DNA from: SM1-50 sp964467345
GTDB taxonomy: Archaea; Thermoplasmatota; E2; DHVEG-1
DNA length: 64,000 nt
Direction of reading: 5' to 3'
Assembly: GCA_964467345.1 (NCBI GenBank)
Contig: CAYXPY010000002.1
Span: forward strand, 43,327 to 107,326
Shown: positions 17,275 through 24,874 of the stretch, piece by piece
Layout of the letters: every line of letters starts with the position of its first letter
Numbering within the stretch: the stretch's first letter is position 1
The notes under the pieces: generated by a model
Databases searched by the model: none
The model's input: only the letters and a program-made list of their open reading frames with translations
Told to the model about the DNA's origin: nothing
Position numbers and translations under genes: made by a program

Positions 17275-18534
17275 TTAGTCTTTTAATGTTAAAAACGTTG
17301 TCGTTCCTTGGGGGACTACAAGGACACGAGAGCTGTTCCCAAGAATTGCGAAGGCTTGAGACAGGGCATTATTCGGAGTTGTTTCTTTCTTAAAAGAAAA
17401 AAGCCCTTCGACCTCCGAGGTTTCCATTTTTGATACAAAAATAACAGGGTGATTCTCAACAGCTCTTCTATGGTAGTATGCTTTATGGGCACCGATGATG
17501 AAATTCTCATCCAATGCGTGTTGGATTTGCTGCGATGTTTGATATCGTTGTAACCAGTCGATATAGAGTTGGCTGCCATGTCCTTCAGGGCATTCAGCGA
17601 CAAGCACAATAACTCCTTTTGGTTTAATAACCTGACATGCAGTGTGAAGTGCTTTCATCGCTTGATATAAATTGATATCGTGAGGATGTCCGTTTGCAGC
17701 GGTGATGACAATATCTGGTTGGGCTGAGATCTCCTTTCGGTACATGGCATCGACGAGTTTTACTCCCGCATCCATGACCAGTTCTGGTTCTCCTGCCCAG
17801 GCTCCGACGATTTTATGCTGCGAATTTTGAACCACGCTCAGTGCGAAGTCACATCCGGCAAGATGCATCGCCTCGTTCATCTCCTGATGGATAGGGTTTT
17901 CTTTCAACACACCCATACAAGAGTGTTCCTCAAAAAGCAGGCTGTGGTTCCGCTGAATCGTTGCTTTCGAAGATATCCCTGGGAGAATGCTTTTGCGTGT
18001 TCCCCCATACCCGGCAAAATAATGATATTCAATATCGCCGAGTAGGATCTTAAAATCAGCATCAATGAATTCCTTGAGAACCTGGATATCGTTGCCTCGC
18101 TTGCTTCTGCCGATTGTCACATGTTGCCCATTCACTGCATCGTTTGAAGTAATCATGTAATTTCGGAAAATTTTATCCCCAACGAGTTCCTTTATCACCT
18201 CTGCAGAGGGAGGAGTATGCGTCCCAGTCGCAATGATGATGATGATATCCAAATCATTCACACCCGCATCTTTCAGCTCTTCAAGGACTGGTGATAACAA
18301 CAATTGTGTTGGACACGGTCGTGTATAATCATCAATGACAATCGCAACGGTATCACCTGGACCGATCATCTTGGAAAGTGGATCAGTCCCAAGAGGGTTA
18401 CCCAAAGCCTCTCGTATCATCAGTTCTGGTTGTTGAGGCGGTATATATTCGTTTGGCGTAACAACTTCTAGAAGATTTGAATCAGGAACATCAAGAGGCA
18501 ATGTCCCCTTTCCATATGGCAACTCAATATGCAT
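17275..18534 (-). CDS. LarA-like nickel-dependent lactate racemase family protein
   Basis: A 419-residue full-length LarA-family (DUF2088) protein. Landmarks are VIDDYTRPCPT, ATGTHTPPSAE with a catalytic-type His, HYFAGYGGTRKSILPGI with the His and the Lys that attaches the nickel-pincer cofactor, NHSLLFEEH, and AANGHPHDINLYQAMKA. Characterised LarA racemises lactate; relatives act on other 2-hydroxy acids. No larB, larC or larE cofactor genes are nearby. It begins 14 bases after the L24e gene on the same strand, so it is probably the distal gene of the L7Ae-S28e-L24e operon. Confidence 0.88.
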   Translation of the reverse strand: MHIELPYGKGTLPLDVPDSNLLEVVTPNEYIPPQQPELMIREALGNPLGTDPLSKMIGPGDTVAIVIDDYTRPCPTQLLLSPVLEELKDAGVNDLDIIIIIATGTHTPPSAEVIKELVGDKIFRNYMITSNDAVNGQHVTIGRSKRGNDIQVLKEFIDADFKILLGDIEYHYFAGYGGTRKSILPGISSKATIQRNHSLLFEEHSCMGVLKENPIHQEMNEAMHLAGCDFALSVVQNSQHKIVGAWAGEPELVMDAGVKLVDAMYRKEISAQPDIVITAANGHPHDINLYQAMKALHTACQVIKPKGVIVLVAECPEGHGSQLYIDWLQRYQTSQQIQHALDENFIIGAHKAYYHRRAVENHPVIFVSKMETSEVEGLFSFKKETTPNNALSQAFAILGNSSRVLVVPQGTTTFLTLKD

Positions 18535-18548
18535 TTTTTTCTATCCAC

Positions 18549-18734
18549 TTAAGATTTTTTTGAGTAGCTTTTTGTCCATCGTACCCTACGTGGGATACGA
18601 CCCAGATCCAACATGTTTTTCTGGCATTTCATTTTACAAAAATGAAGAACAGTACCGTCCTTTTTCACAAACAATTTTCCAGTTCCAGGTTCGATATCAG
18701 TCCCACAGAATGAACACGTTCTCTTTTCGACCAT
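18549..18734 (-). CDS. rpl24e: Ribosomal protein L24e
   Basis: A 61-residue zinc-finger ribosomal protein. The two knuckles are CSFCGTDIEPGTG and FCKMKCQKNM, followed by the conserved RRVRWTKSY. I chose the ATG at 18734 because GGGAGA lies just upstream and the family starts there; the frame is open upstream to 18791 but the extra residues do not resemble the family. Third gene of the ribosomal operon, 13 bases after S28e. Confidence 0.96.
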   Translation of the reverse strand: MVEKRTCSFCGTDIEPGTGKLFVKKDGTVLHFCKMKCQKNMLDLGRIPRRVRWTKSYSKKS

Positions 18735-18747
18735 GCATGTCTCCCTC

Positions 18748-18960
18748 TTATCGTGGTCCACCAAGTTTCTTTGCTTCTCGTTGGGTCTCACTTAACATAA
18801 GAATATCACCCAATCGAACCGGCCCCATGACATTACGTGTGATGATTTTCCCTTTATCTCTCCCATCTAAGACACGAACTTTGACTTGAGATGCTTCACC
18901 AGCCATCCCGGTCCGTTCGATGACCTCAACGACTTCACATGGGGTTCCTTCGATGACCAT
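18748..18960 (-). CDS. rps28e: Ribosomal protein S28e
   Basis: A 70-residue small-subunit protein of normal length, with GTPCEVVEVIERTGMAGEAS, VRVLDGRDKGKIITRNVMG and the conserved end MLSETQREAKKL. It starts four bases after the L7Ae stop codon, in the standard archaeal order L7Ae-S28e-L24e. Confidence 0.97.
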   Translation of the reverse strand: MVIEGTPCEVVEVIERTGMAGEASQVKVRVLDGRDKGKIITRNVMGPVRLGDILMLSETQREAKKLGGPR

Positions 18961-18964
18961 ATTC

Positions 18965-19336
18965 TTAACCCTGCTTCTTTACTGATTCAAGTTTTTTAAT
19001 GAGATTTTCTACAAGATCTTTCTCTCGCCCGGGATTGACAATCGCTATTGCGCTTGTTGGTATTCCAAGCCCAGCGGCGTTCCCAAGTTCCTCTTTGCTG
19101 GGAACATAGGTATAGGGAACGTTCTTTTCTTCGCAGAGAATCGGCATATGCGCAAGAATCTCTTCAGGGGTGACGTCTTCAGCCATAATGACTATCTTTG
19201 CTTGGCCACGTTCGACATACTTTGTTGCCTCATTTGCCCCTTTTCCGAGCTTTCCTCCATCTCGAGCCTTTTCTATCAATTCATAGGCTAAATCTTGCAG
19301 TTCTTTTGATGTTTGAAATCGTACATACATCGCCAT
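18965..19336 (-). CDS. rpl7ae: Ribosomal protein L7Ae, kink-turn binding
   Basis: A 123-residue L7Ae protein, with GKLGKGANEATKYVERGQAK (the RNA-binding NEATK core), VIMAEDVTPEEILAHMP and a C-terminal GLGIPTSAIAIV. In archaea it binds kink-turns in 23S rRNA and in box C/D, H/ACA and RNase P RNAs. GGAGG lies before the ATG. First gene of the operon. Confidence 0.97.
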   Translation of the reverse strand: MAMYVRFQTSKELQDLAYELIEKARDGGKLGKGANEATKYVERGQAKIVIMAEDVTPEEILAHMPILCEEKNVPYTYVPSKEELGNAAGLGIPTSAIAIVNPGREKDLVENLIKKLESVKKQG

Positions 19337-19425
19337 GTTTTTTTAGCCTCCTTTCAGAGCTTTCATCGATTCCATTCCTGAGGAAATGGTAAGGTGGGAA
19401 TGTAGCCCCCATATAAAAACCTTTT

Positions 19426-20547
19426 TCACAGAGCCGGCACTGGAGTTCGTTCTACCTCAAGTCTATCTGCAGTTGGATATTCCTCGATAATGTAACAGCG
19501 GTACCCTTGTCTGCTGAGTCGTGGTCCGATTTTCTCTAACACCCACGCAGCTATCTCGACACGCTCTTTCTCGAAATCAAGACGGAATAGATGCGAGGGA
19601 ATCGTATTGTTTTTCTGTAACAAACTCAGAAGTGATGCTAATGAATGATCCGAAGGATAAATAATACCTTTGAGAAGTGTCCCGTCTTTGGTAATAACAT
19701 CGTAGGGTGTCGCGATGTTCTGTGCGCGACGTATGAGACGATTCTTCAGTTGAACACCGTCTTTAAAGGAAACAGAACAGTAATGGACCCCGATTGTTAG
19801 ATTTTCTTTTTGTATCTTTGTAAGGATTTTGGTGGCGGTTTCTTGACTTCCTTTCACAGCAGCGGATATTGAATTTTTCACGTTGTATCCTTGCGTAAGA
19901 AAGGCGTTACAGTTCCGCTCTGAAAATTCAAGTTCATTGAGGTTGACCCATTCCACACCCTGGTCATCTGCCCATGAAATGAGAGAAATGATGTCTTTTT
20001 CTTTTTTTGGTAACACAGGAATTTCAATGGCAACATCAGCGGATGAATCTGTCAAACGTTGTATCGTTTTTTTTATCGGGCTTTTCTCCATGTTCTGCCA
20101 GGTGTGTGGGAGTGGATGAAATCTGATTTCGTCAAGACCCGCCGCACAAAGGTCTTCAAGATACGCTGCATTTTTCAGCGCCGAGGTATACAGGTGAATG
20201 TGAAACGATTCCCCGAAAGTGTTTTTCAACAAGGTGATATAGGTTTGTACCCGTTGCCAGACAACAAGAGGATCCCCACCGGTAATCCCAGCTCCGGTCG
20301 CATCGATGAGTTCAGCTTCGCGGATCAGTTTTTCTGTATCCTGTTGGTTTTCTAACTCCCATTCATCAGCAAAGATTCTATCAGTACCACCTTTTTGAAA
20401 GCTAAGCGGGCAGTAGAAGCATTTCGTCGAACATAGCCCGGTGACGAGAACGACCATTTTTTCTCCTTTCGCACACATGCGGCAGGCTGGCGAGAGTGGT
20501 GCGATGTAGGAGCTGTCATGCAACCAGGGAGTAATCTTCTTCGTCAT
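19426..20547 (-). CDS. Radical SAM protein of the COG2108 type
   Basis: A 373-residue radical SAM protein. An unusual CRMCAKGEKMVV comes before the cluster motif CSTKCFYCPLSF (near residue 38), then AGITGGDPLVVWQRV and FHIHLYTSAL. It resembles the archaeal COG2108 group, related to pyruvate-formate-lyase activating enzymes, whose substrate is unknown to me. A GGGGGCGAG motif lies just before the ATG. It sits alone between the ribosomal operon and a DNA methyltransferase on the same strand. Confidence 0.8.
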   Translation of the reverse strand: MTKKITPWLHDSSYIAPLSPACRMCAKGEKMVVLVTGLCSTKCFYCPLSFQKGGTDRIFADEWELENQQDTEKLIREAELIDATGAGITGGDPLVVWQRVQTYITLLKNTFGESFHIHLYTSALKNAAYLEDLCAAGLDEIRFHPLPHTWQNMEKSPIKKTIQRLTDSSADVAIEIPVLPKKEKDIISLISWADDQGVEWVNLNELEFSERNCNAFLTQGYNVKNSISAAVKGSQETATKILTKIQKENLTIGVHYCSVSFKDGVQLKNRLIRRAQNIATPYDVITKDGTLLKGIIYPSDHSLASLLSLLQKNNTIPSHLFRLDFEKERVEIAAWVLEKIGPRLSRQGYRCYIIEEYPTADRLEVERTPVPAL

Positions 20548-20616
20548 CTCGCCCCCTATACTCCGGAGGTATTAAAAGCCGCATGATGGAAAGATGGAAT
20601 ATTTTCTGTGATGATT

Positions 20617-21432
20617 TCACTTGTTTTTTTGTTGTACAAGATTCTGTCGTGCGATCGCCACATATCCTGTATCGATTTCGAAACCGATGAAATCCACGTT
20701 GAGTTTTTGACAGGCAAGCGCTGTCGATCCAGTCCCCATGAAAAGGTCAAGCACCAGCATGTTCTTTCGTATCCCATGGAACCGAATGCACATCTCAGGG
20801 AGCTTGACGGGAAAGACGGTCGGGTGGGATCGTGTTTTTTGAATGGTTTCATAGGGGATGAACCAGGTGTTTCCCCTGCCGCGGAGATCCTGGGATGCTT
20901 TTTTCCATCGACCGATGTTTGTTTTATCCTGGTATTTCACCCCAACAGCCAGGTGATCAACCCGGACGTTTCCGGTTTTTGTGAAATGGAAGATGTATTC
21001 ATGGCAGTTGCTGAGAAACCGGTTGCTGTTGACCGGCTGGTAATGTCCAACAGCGATGTCATCGATGATGGATGGGTATTTGCCTGCATCTTCTTTGGGG
21101 ATTGCGATGGATTTAATCCAATGAATCGTGTTCTGCAATGAGTAGTGATTGCGGAACCGGTTTGCGATGTCTAGTGCAATCCAGGGGTCTGATGGTTTTC
21201 CTCCGACATTCAGAAAAAACGATCCATCATCTTTTAGCTTTTGAACAGATGTTGCCGCGATAGTTTCCATCCAATCCAGGTATTCGTTTCGTGGTCTGAC
21301 ATCGTTATATGACTGATAGGGTTTTCCGATGTTGTAGGGTGGGGAGGTGACGATGACATCGATACATGCGTCAGGAAGCTTTGGTAACCCATCCAGGCAA
21401 TCCAGGTGATAGATTTTGTTCTGTTCTAACAT
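20617..21432 (-). CDS. Beta-class DNA methyltransferase, probably N4-cytosine, without a partner nuclease
   Basis: A 271-residue protein with catalytic motif IV near the N terminus (DVIVTSPPYNIGKPYQS) and SAM motif I near the C terminus (VLDLFMGTGSTALACQ), the order that defines the beta class. SPPY motifs favour N4-cytosine methylation, though some such enzymes make N6-adenine. No restriction endonuclease gene is adjacent, so it is probably an orphan used in regulation or self-marking. An AGGAAAGG site precedes the ATG. Target sequence cannot be read from the gene. Confidence 0.87.
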   Translation of the reverse strand: MLEQNKIYHLDCLDGLPKLPDACIDVIVTSPPYNIGKPYQSYNDVRPRNEYLDWMETIAATSVQKLKDDGSFFLNVGGKPSDPWIALDIANRFRNHYSLQNTIHWIKSIAIPKEDAGKYPSIIDDIAVGHYQPVNSNRFLSNCHEYIFHFTKTGNVRVDHLAVGVKYQDKTNIGRWKKASQDLRGRGNTWFIPYETIQKTRSHPTVFPVKLPEMCIRFHGIRKNMLVLDLFMGTGSTALACQKLNVDFIGFEIDTGYVAIARQNLVQQKNK

Positions 21433-21535
21433 CGTTGGTTCCCTTTCCTAGTAATTTTTAGGGGTTTTTTCCATCTTTTGTTCAGATATCTATATCCATA
21501 AAAAATTTATAATACGTACTGTTTCTGATTTCCCT

Positions 21536-22837
21536 ATGAACCAGCAACAGATTAAAAAAGAAATCGAAACTCGTCACATCAGATGGATTCAAATTCATTT
21601 CACAGACCTTTTAGGAGGGTTACGGGTCTTTCATGTCCCTGCGGTCCGTTTTCTCAAGGATGATATCCTTACAAAAGGCTCACGGTTCGATGGTTCGTCT
21701 GTGAAGTTCCGCAAGGTTGAACGTTCAGATATGATTGCAGTCCCTGATCCAAGTACCTTTTTGATTCTCCCCCATCTTGAGGGAGAGGCACTCATCAGGG
21801 CAAATCTGTTGGATGTTGATTATAACCCGTATCGTGCAGGACCACGCCATATCCTTGAGCGGGCGGTGGATACGGCGAAGAACCATGGGTACGACAGCAT
21901 TGTGGTCTCCCCAGAGGTCGAGTTTTATGCATTTAATCATAACGAGAGTAAGTTTACAGAAATTAAAGAAAACCAAGGATATTTTATCGCACCACCCCTT
22001 GATAATGCAAAAGATTATCGAAAGAAACTCTCCGATGTTCTGATGGACTGTGGATACCCAGTGAAATACCATCATCATGAATCAGGAAAGTCACAACATG
22101 AAATCGAAATAGCGGACCTTGCGGCCATTCCTGCAGCTGATTTCTGTTGCTTCTTCAAATACATCGCTAGAGACATCGCTATGCTGTTTAATTTCGATAT
22201 CACCTTCATGCCTAAACCGTTCTCCAATGAGGCGGGCAGCGGTTTACATGCTCATATAGCATTGTACAACAAGGGATGCAATATGTTCTCCGATGACAAT
22301 GATCCATTTGGATTGAACCAGACCGCGCGGTACTTCATCGGTGGAATCCTGAATCATTCTCGTGGGATTGCTGCAATCGCAAACCCGACCCTGAACTCCT
22401 ACAAGCGATTAATCCCTCATTACGAAGCACCTATCTATCTAGCCTGGGCGCCGCATAACCGCAGCAGTCTGATTCGTATTCCTTCAAAGAAGAATATCGA
22501 TATCGAAGTCCGTAACGCAGACCCAGCAGCAAACCCCTATTTGTTGTTCGCAGCCTTCATCCATGCCGGTCTTGATGGTATTAAGAAAAAAATCAACTAT
22601 GAGCCGATTACAAAAAACATCTATAAGATGACAGAACAAGAAATAAAAGACAACAACATCCAGCGGCTCCCCACGAACCTCATGGAAGCATTAGAGGAAT
22701 TCAAACAGGATACTGTTCTGATAGATGCGATTGGTCGTGACGGTGCTGATTTGTTCATAGAGTCAAAAACACAGGAATGGCAGAACTACATGGGTGAAAT
22801 CACAGACCAGGATTATAAGTATTATTTCCACTGCTAA
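21536..22837 (+). CDS. glnA: Glutamine synthetase, type I
   Basis: A 433-residue GSI-fold enzyme. Key regions are SRFDGSSVKFRKV, SPEVEFYAFN and HEIEIADL (metal ligands), GSGLHAHIALYN, the NPTLNSYKRLIPHYEAP loop and the NRSSLIRIP and NADPAANPYL segments. It makes glutamine from glutamate, ammonia and ATP. There is no NLYDLP adenylylation motif near the C terminus, so control by adenylylation is unlikely. TTTATAAT at about 21506-21513 is a TATA box about 25 nt before the ATG, implying a leaderless message. The sequence is somewhat divergent from typical GlnA, so a GlnA-like gamma-glutamyl ligase cannot be fully excluded. Confidence 0.87.
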   Translation: MNQQQIKKEIETRHIRWIQIHFTDLLGGLRVFHVPAVRFLKDDILTKGSRFDGSSVKFRKVERSDMIAVPDPSTFLILPHLEGEALIRANLLDVDYNPYRAGPRHILERAVDTAKNHGYDSIVVSPEVEFYAFNHNESKFTEIKENQGYFIAPPLDNAKDYRKKLSDVLMDCGYPVKYHHHESGKSQHEIEIADLAAIPAADFCCFFKYIARDIAMLFNFDITFMPKPFSNEAGSGLHAHIALYNKGCNMFSDDNDPFGLNQTARYFIGGILNHSRGIAAIANPTLNSYKRLIPHYEAPIYLAWAPHNRSSLIRIPSKKNIDIEVRNADPAANPYLLFAAFIHAGLDGIKKKINYEPITKNIYKMTEQEIKDNNIQRLPTNLMEALEEFKQDTVLIDAIGRDGADLFIESKTQEWQNYMGEITDQDYKYYFHC

Positions 22838-22897
22838 ATCCAGAGTTTTTGCTCCTAAAAATATAAAATTGCCCAATATACACAATAATATGATATT

Positions 22898-24112
22898 ATG
22901 AAAGACTATACTGTTTTACTCGACAGCGCTCATAAACAATGCGAATTAAATACAGTGAGCTCCTCGATGATATACCGTTACCTTCTTGAAAATGGTCATA
23001 GGATTACGACCAATGCTCAAAGAGCAGATTTTATCATTATCAACTCCTGTGGATATCACCAAGATCTGCGAGAAAAAAGTGTTGCTCTTTATCAAACCTA
23101 TCATACGGTCAAAAAACCAACTTCACAAATCATAATGTATGGATGTCTCGTTAATATTGAAACTGAAAAAGTAACATCCTTAGATGTCCTGCCCGTATCA
23201 TTTACCGACCACCATCTTTTGGATAAAATCTTTTTTCAGACAAAGAAATACGAAAAAATGAGTTCATGCTGTGATAGTGAAACACGCGACATACTTATTC
23301 AAGGATCAAAGGATTTAAACATCGTAAATCATCCAAATTTTCTTCTCTCAAGATTTTTTCTTCTATTCTCGCATACAATGAAAACGAACTATGCCCGATT
23401 GATTCAAGGATTAGACCATCATAATAAAATAATAGTTCAGATCAGCCAGGGGTGCCTTGGTCATTGTTCATATTGCGCAATCAAAAAAGCAAAGGGAAAC
23501 CTCCGGTCGAGAACTATTGATGAAATTATCCAGGATATCACAAGGATGTATAGTGATGCAAAAATATTATATCTTGTAGCAGACGATTGCAGTAGTTATG
23601 GTTTTGATATCGGAACCAATCTTTTTCAATTACTGGAAACAATTCATCAAAAATTCCCAAAGTTACCAATACAAATTAGTTATGTGAGCCCTAACTTTTT
23701 GGTGAAATTTCATGATGAGTATCAAAAGCTCTTTCAAAAGATATCGATCCCTTATACCACCATCCCGTTCCAAAGTGGCTCAAATAAAATCATTCAACGG
23801 ATGAACCGGTCATATGACACCCGCCAAGTAGTGGAGGTCATAAAAAATATCAAACAGGTTTCTCCTCACACCTTCTTTGAAGGTCATTTTATTGTAGGAT
23901 TTCCTGGAGAAACAGTTGCAGATTTTCTAAAATCATTGTTTACCCTCCATTATTTTGATTATCCAATCGCACTAAGATACTCAGAATCGAAAGGTACGAA
24001 AAGTGAGTCGTTTCCTCAGAAAAAATCGGAGTTGACAAAACAGTTGAGATATACGATAATGACCTTTTTTATCAATATAATCATCTTACACAGATTGGTA
24101 AAAAAACCTTAA
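22898..24112 (+). CDS. Divergent MiaB-family methylthiotransferase-like radical SAM protein, no TRAM domain
   Basis: A 404-residue protein with the methylthiotransferase layout. The N-terminal UPF0004-like domain keeps the three auxiliary-cluster cysteines (HKQCELN, NSCGYHQ, YGCLVN), and the radical SAM domain has CLGHCSYCAIKKAKGNLRSR near residue 188. Later motifs (PFQSGSNKIIQRMNR and IVGFPGET) are typical. The end is unusual: after about residue 375 it has a hydrophobic tail (MTFFINIIILHRL) instead of the TRAM RNA-binding domain. Coding sequence is more A/T-rich than its neighbours. It ends 12 bases before a copy of the tRNA-Ile end, so the C terminus may have been altered by integration. 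tRNA modification is the family role; the actual substrate is uncertain. Confidence 0.72.
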   Translation: MKDYTVLLDSAHKQCELNTVSSSMIYRYLLENGHRITTNAQRADFIIINSCGYHQDLREKSVALYQTYHTVKKPTSQIIMYGCLVNIETEKVTSLDVLPVSFTDHHLLDKIFFQTKKYEKMSSCCDSETRDILIQGSKDLNIVNHPNFLLSRFFLLFSHTMKTNYARLIQGLDHHNKIIVQISQGCLGHCSYCAIKKAKGNLRSRTIDEIIQDITRMYSDAKILYLVADDCSSYGFDIGTNLFQLLETIHQKFPKLPIQISYVSPNFLVKFHDEYQKLFQKISIPYTTIPFQSGSNKIIQRMNRSYDTRQVVEVIKNIKQVSPHTFFEGHFIVGFPGETVADFLKSLFTLHYFDYPIALRYSESKGTKSESFPQKKSELTKQLRYTIMTFFINIIILHRLVKKP

Positions 24113-24124
24113 CAGCGATGTAGA

Positions 24125-24138
24125 TGGGCCCGGAGAGA
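24125..24138 (+). repeat. Left attachment-site copy (attL-like), 14-bp tRNA-Ile end
   Basis: TGGGCCCGGAGAGA here is identical to 35152-35165, the discriminator, acceptor 3' strand and part of the T stem of tRNA-Ile(GAT). The flanks differ beyond the 14 bases. No complete tRNA can be folded here. Confidence 0.7.
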
Positions 24139-24259
24139 CTCCCTTGGTTCTTCAGGAGAGAAACCAGGCGATAGATAGTGGTTTTGATTACTATCGATTT
24201 AGAGGGTTGTTCGTCTCTTTCTTTCTCATCTTTTTTTTTCTTATTGTGGAGGTTAAACA

Positions 24260-24637
24260 ATGCTAAGAGAATCGGTTTTTGATCGGATGACACATGCTGA
24301 AAAGGAAGTTGCAAGTGTGTTACAAGAGCTTAGGATTCATTGGTCCTATGAACAACCCGTGTTTGTCTGGGATGAGCAGAAAAGACCGCGGGTGTGGACG
24401 CCTGATTTTTATCTTCATGATTTTGGTGTGTATGTCGAGGTGTGTGGATCTAAGAATTTTGATTATGACTATCGACGGAAGGTTTTCGAGTGGAATGGGT
24501 ATCAGGTGATTTTTTTACATGTCTATGAAGAATCACAAAAATGGAAGAAACATCTGTTTGAGTATCTCTGGTTCTTTTTAGATTTTCGTTATAAAAAGTT
24601 AAAGAAAATACCTTGTCCGACCTTCGTTACTATTTAA
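24260..24637 (+). CDS. Small PD-(D/E)XK nuclease-fold protein with Cys replacing the catalytic Lys
   Basis: A 125-residue protein. After helical MTHAEKEVASVLQEL comes a beta core WTPDFYLHDFGVYVEVCGS, in which the Asp and the Glu of a PD-(D/E)XK site are present but the expected Lys is Cys (E-V-C-G). A later DYRRKVFEWNGYQVIFL matches the usual helix-strand end of DUF559/Vsr-like small nucleases. GGAGGT eight bases before the ATG fixes the start. It lies just inside the left end of the putative element. It could be a small endonuclease, a repair nuclease of unusual chemistry, or inactive. Confidence 0.6.
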   Translation: MLRESVFDRMTHAEKEVASVLQELRIHWSYEQPVFVWDEQKRPRVWTPDFYLHDFGVYVEVCGSKNFDYDYRRKVFEWNGYQVIFLHVYEESQKWKKHLFEYLWFFLDFRYKKLKKIPCPTFVTI

Positions 24638-24740
24638 TTTTAATACTGAAGAACCTAACAATCAAAACTGTCAAGAGTTTTCTCGTTTAATATTTCGACG
24701 TTCCAAGTTGTAATCGAATATTTTTTAGAACAAGATGTCT

Positions 24741-24873
24741 TTAGAAAAATTTATCCACATATCGTATTATTGGATACGATCGATTTCCGGAATTGTCATA
24801 TGCATAAGCATGAATCTTATGTTCCCCATATGCAGGAATCACCTGAAGATAATTGATAAAGAAACCATATAAT
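24741..24873 (-). pseudogene. Remnant C-terminal Ig-like domain of a propeller-type secreted protein
   Basis: Directly after the stop of the large propeller gene, another minus-strand frame reads GLYGFFINYLQVIPAYGEHK and IHAYAYDNSGNRSYP, and stops after RYVDKFF. This resembles the C-terminal Ig-like domain of the neighbouring secreted proteins (compare AVDNSGNCSKF at the end of 24875-26788 and the terminal YKFF of 28265-30178). No start codon, signal peptide or propeller precedes it, so it is best read as the tail of a lost paralogue. Confidence 0.55.
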
Positions 24874-24874
24874 C

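Noticed and set aside
20617..21432. Complete restriction-modification system
   Set aside because: Flanking genes are a radical SAM protein and glutamine synthetase; the only nuclease-like gene (24260-24637) is 3 kb away within a different unit.
24125..24160. Partial or decayed second tRNA at the left border
   Set aside because: Only the 14-base acceptor and T-stem segment matches; no T loop, anticodon arm or D arm can be formed from the adjoining sequence.
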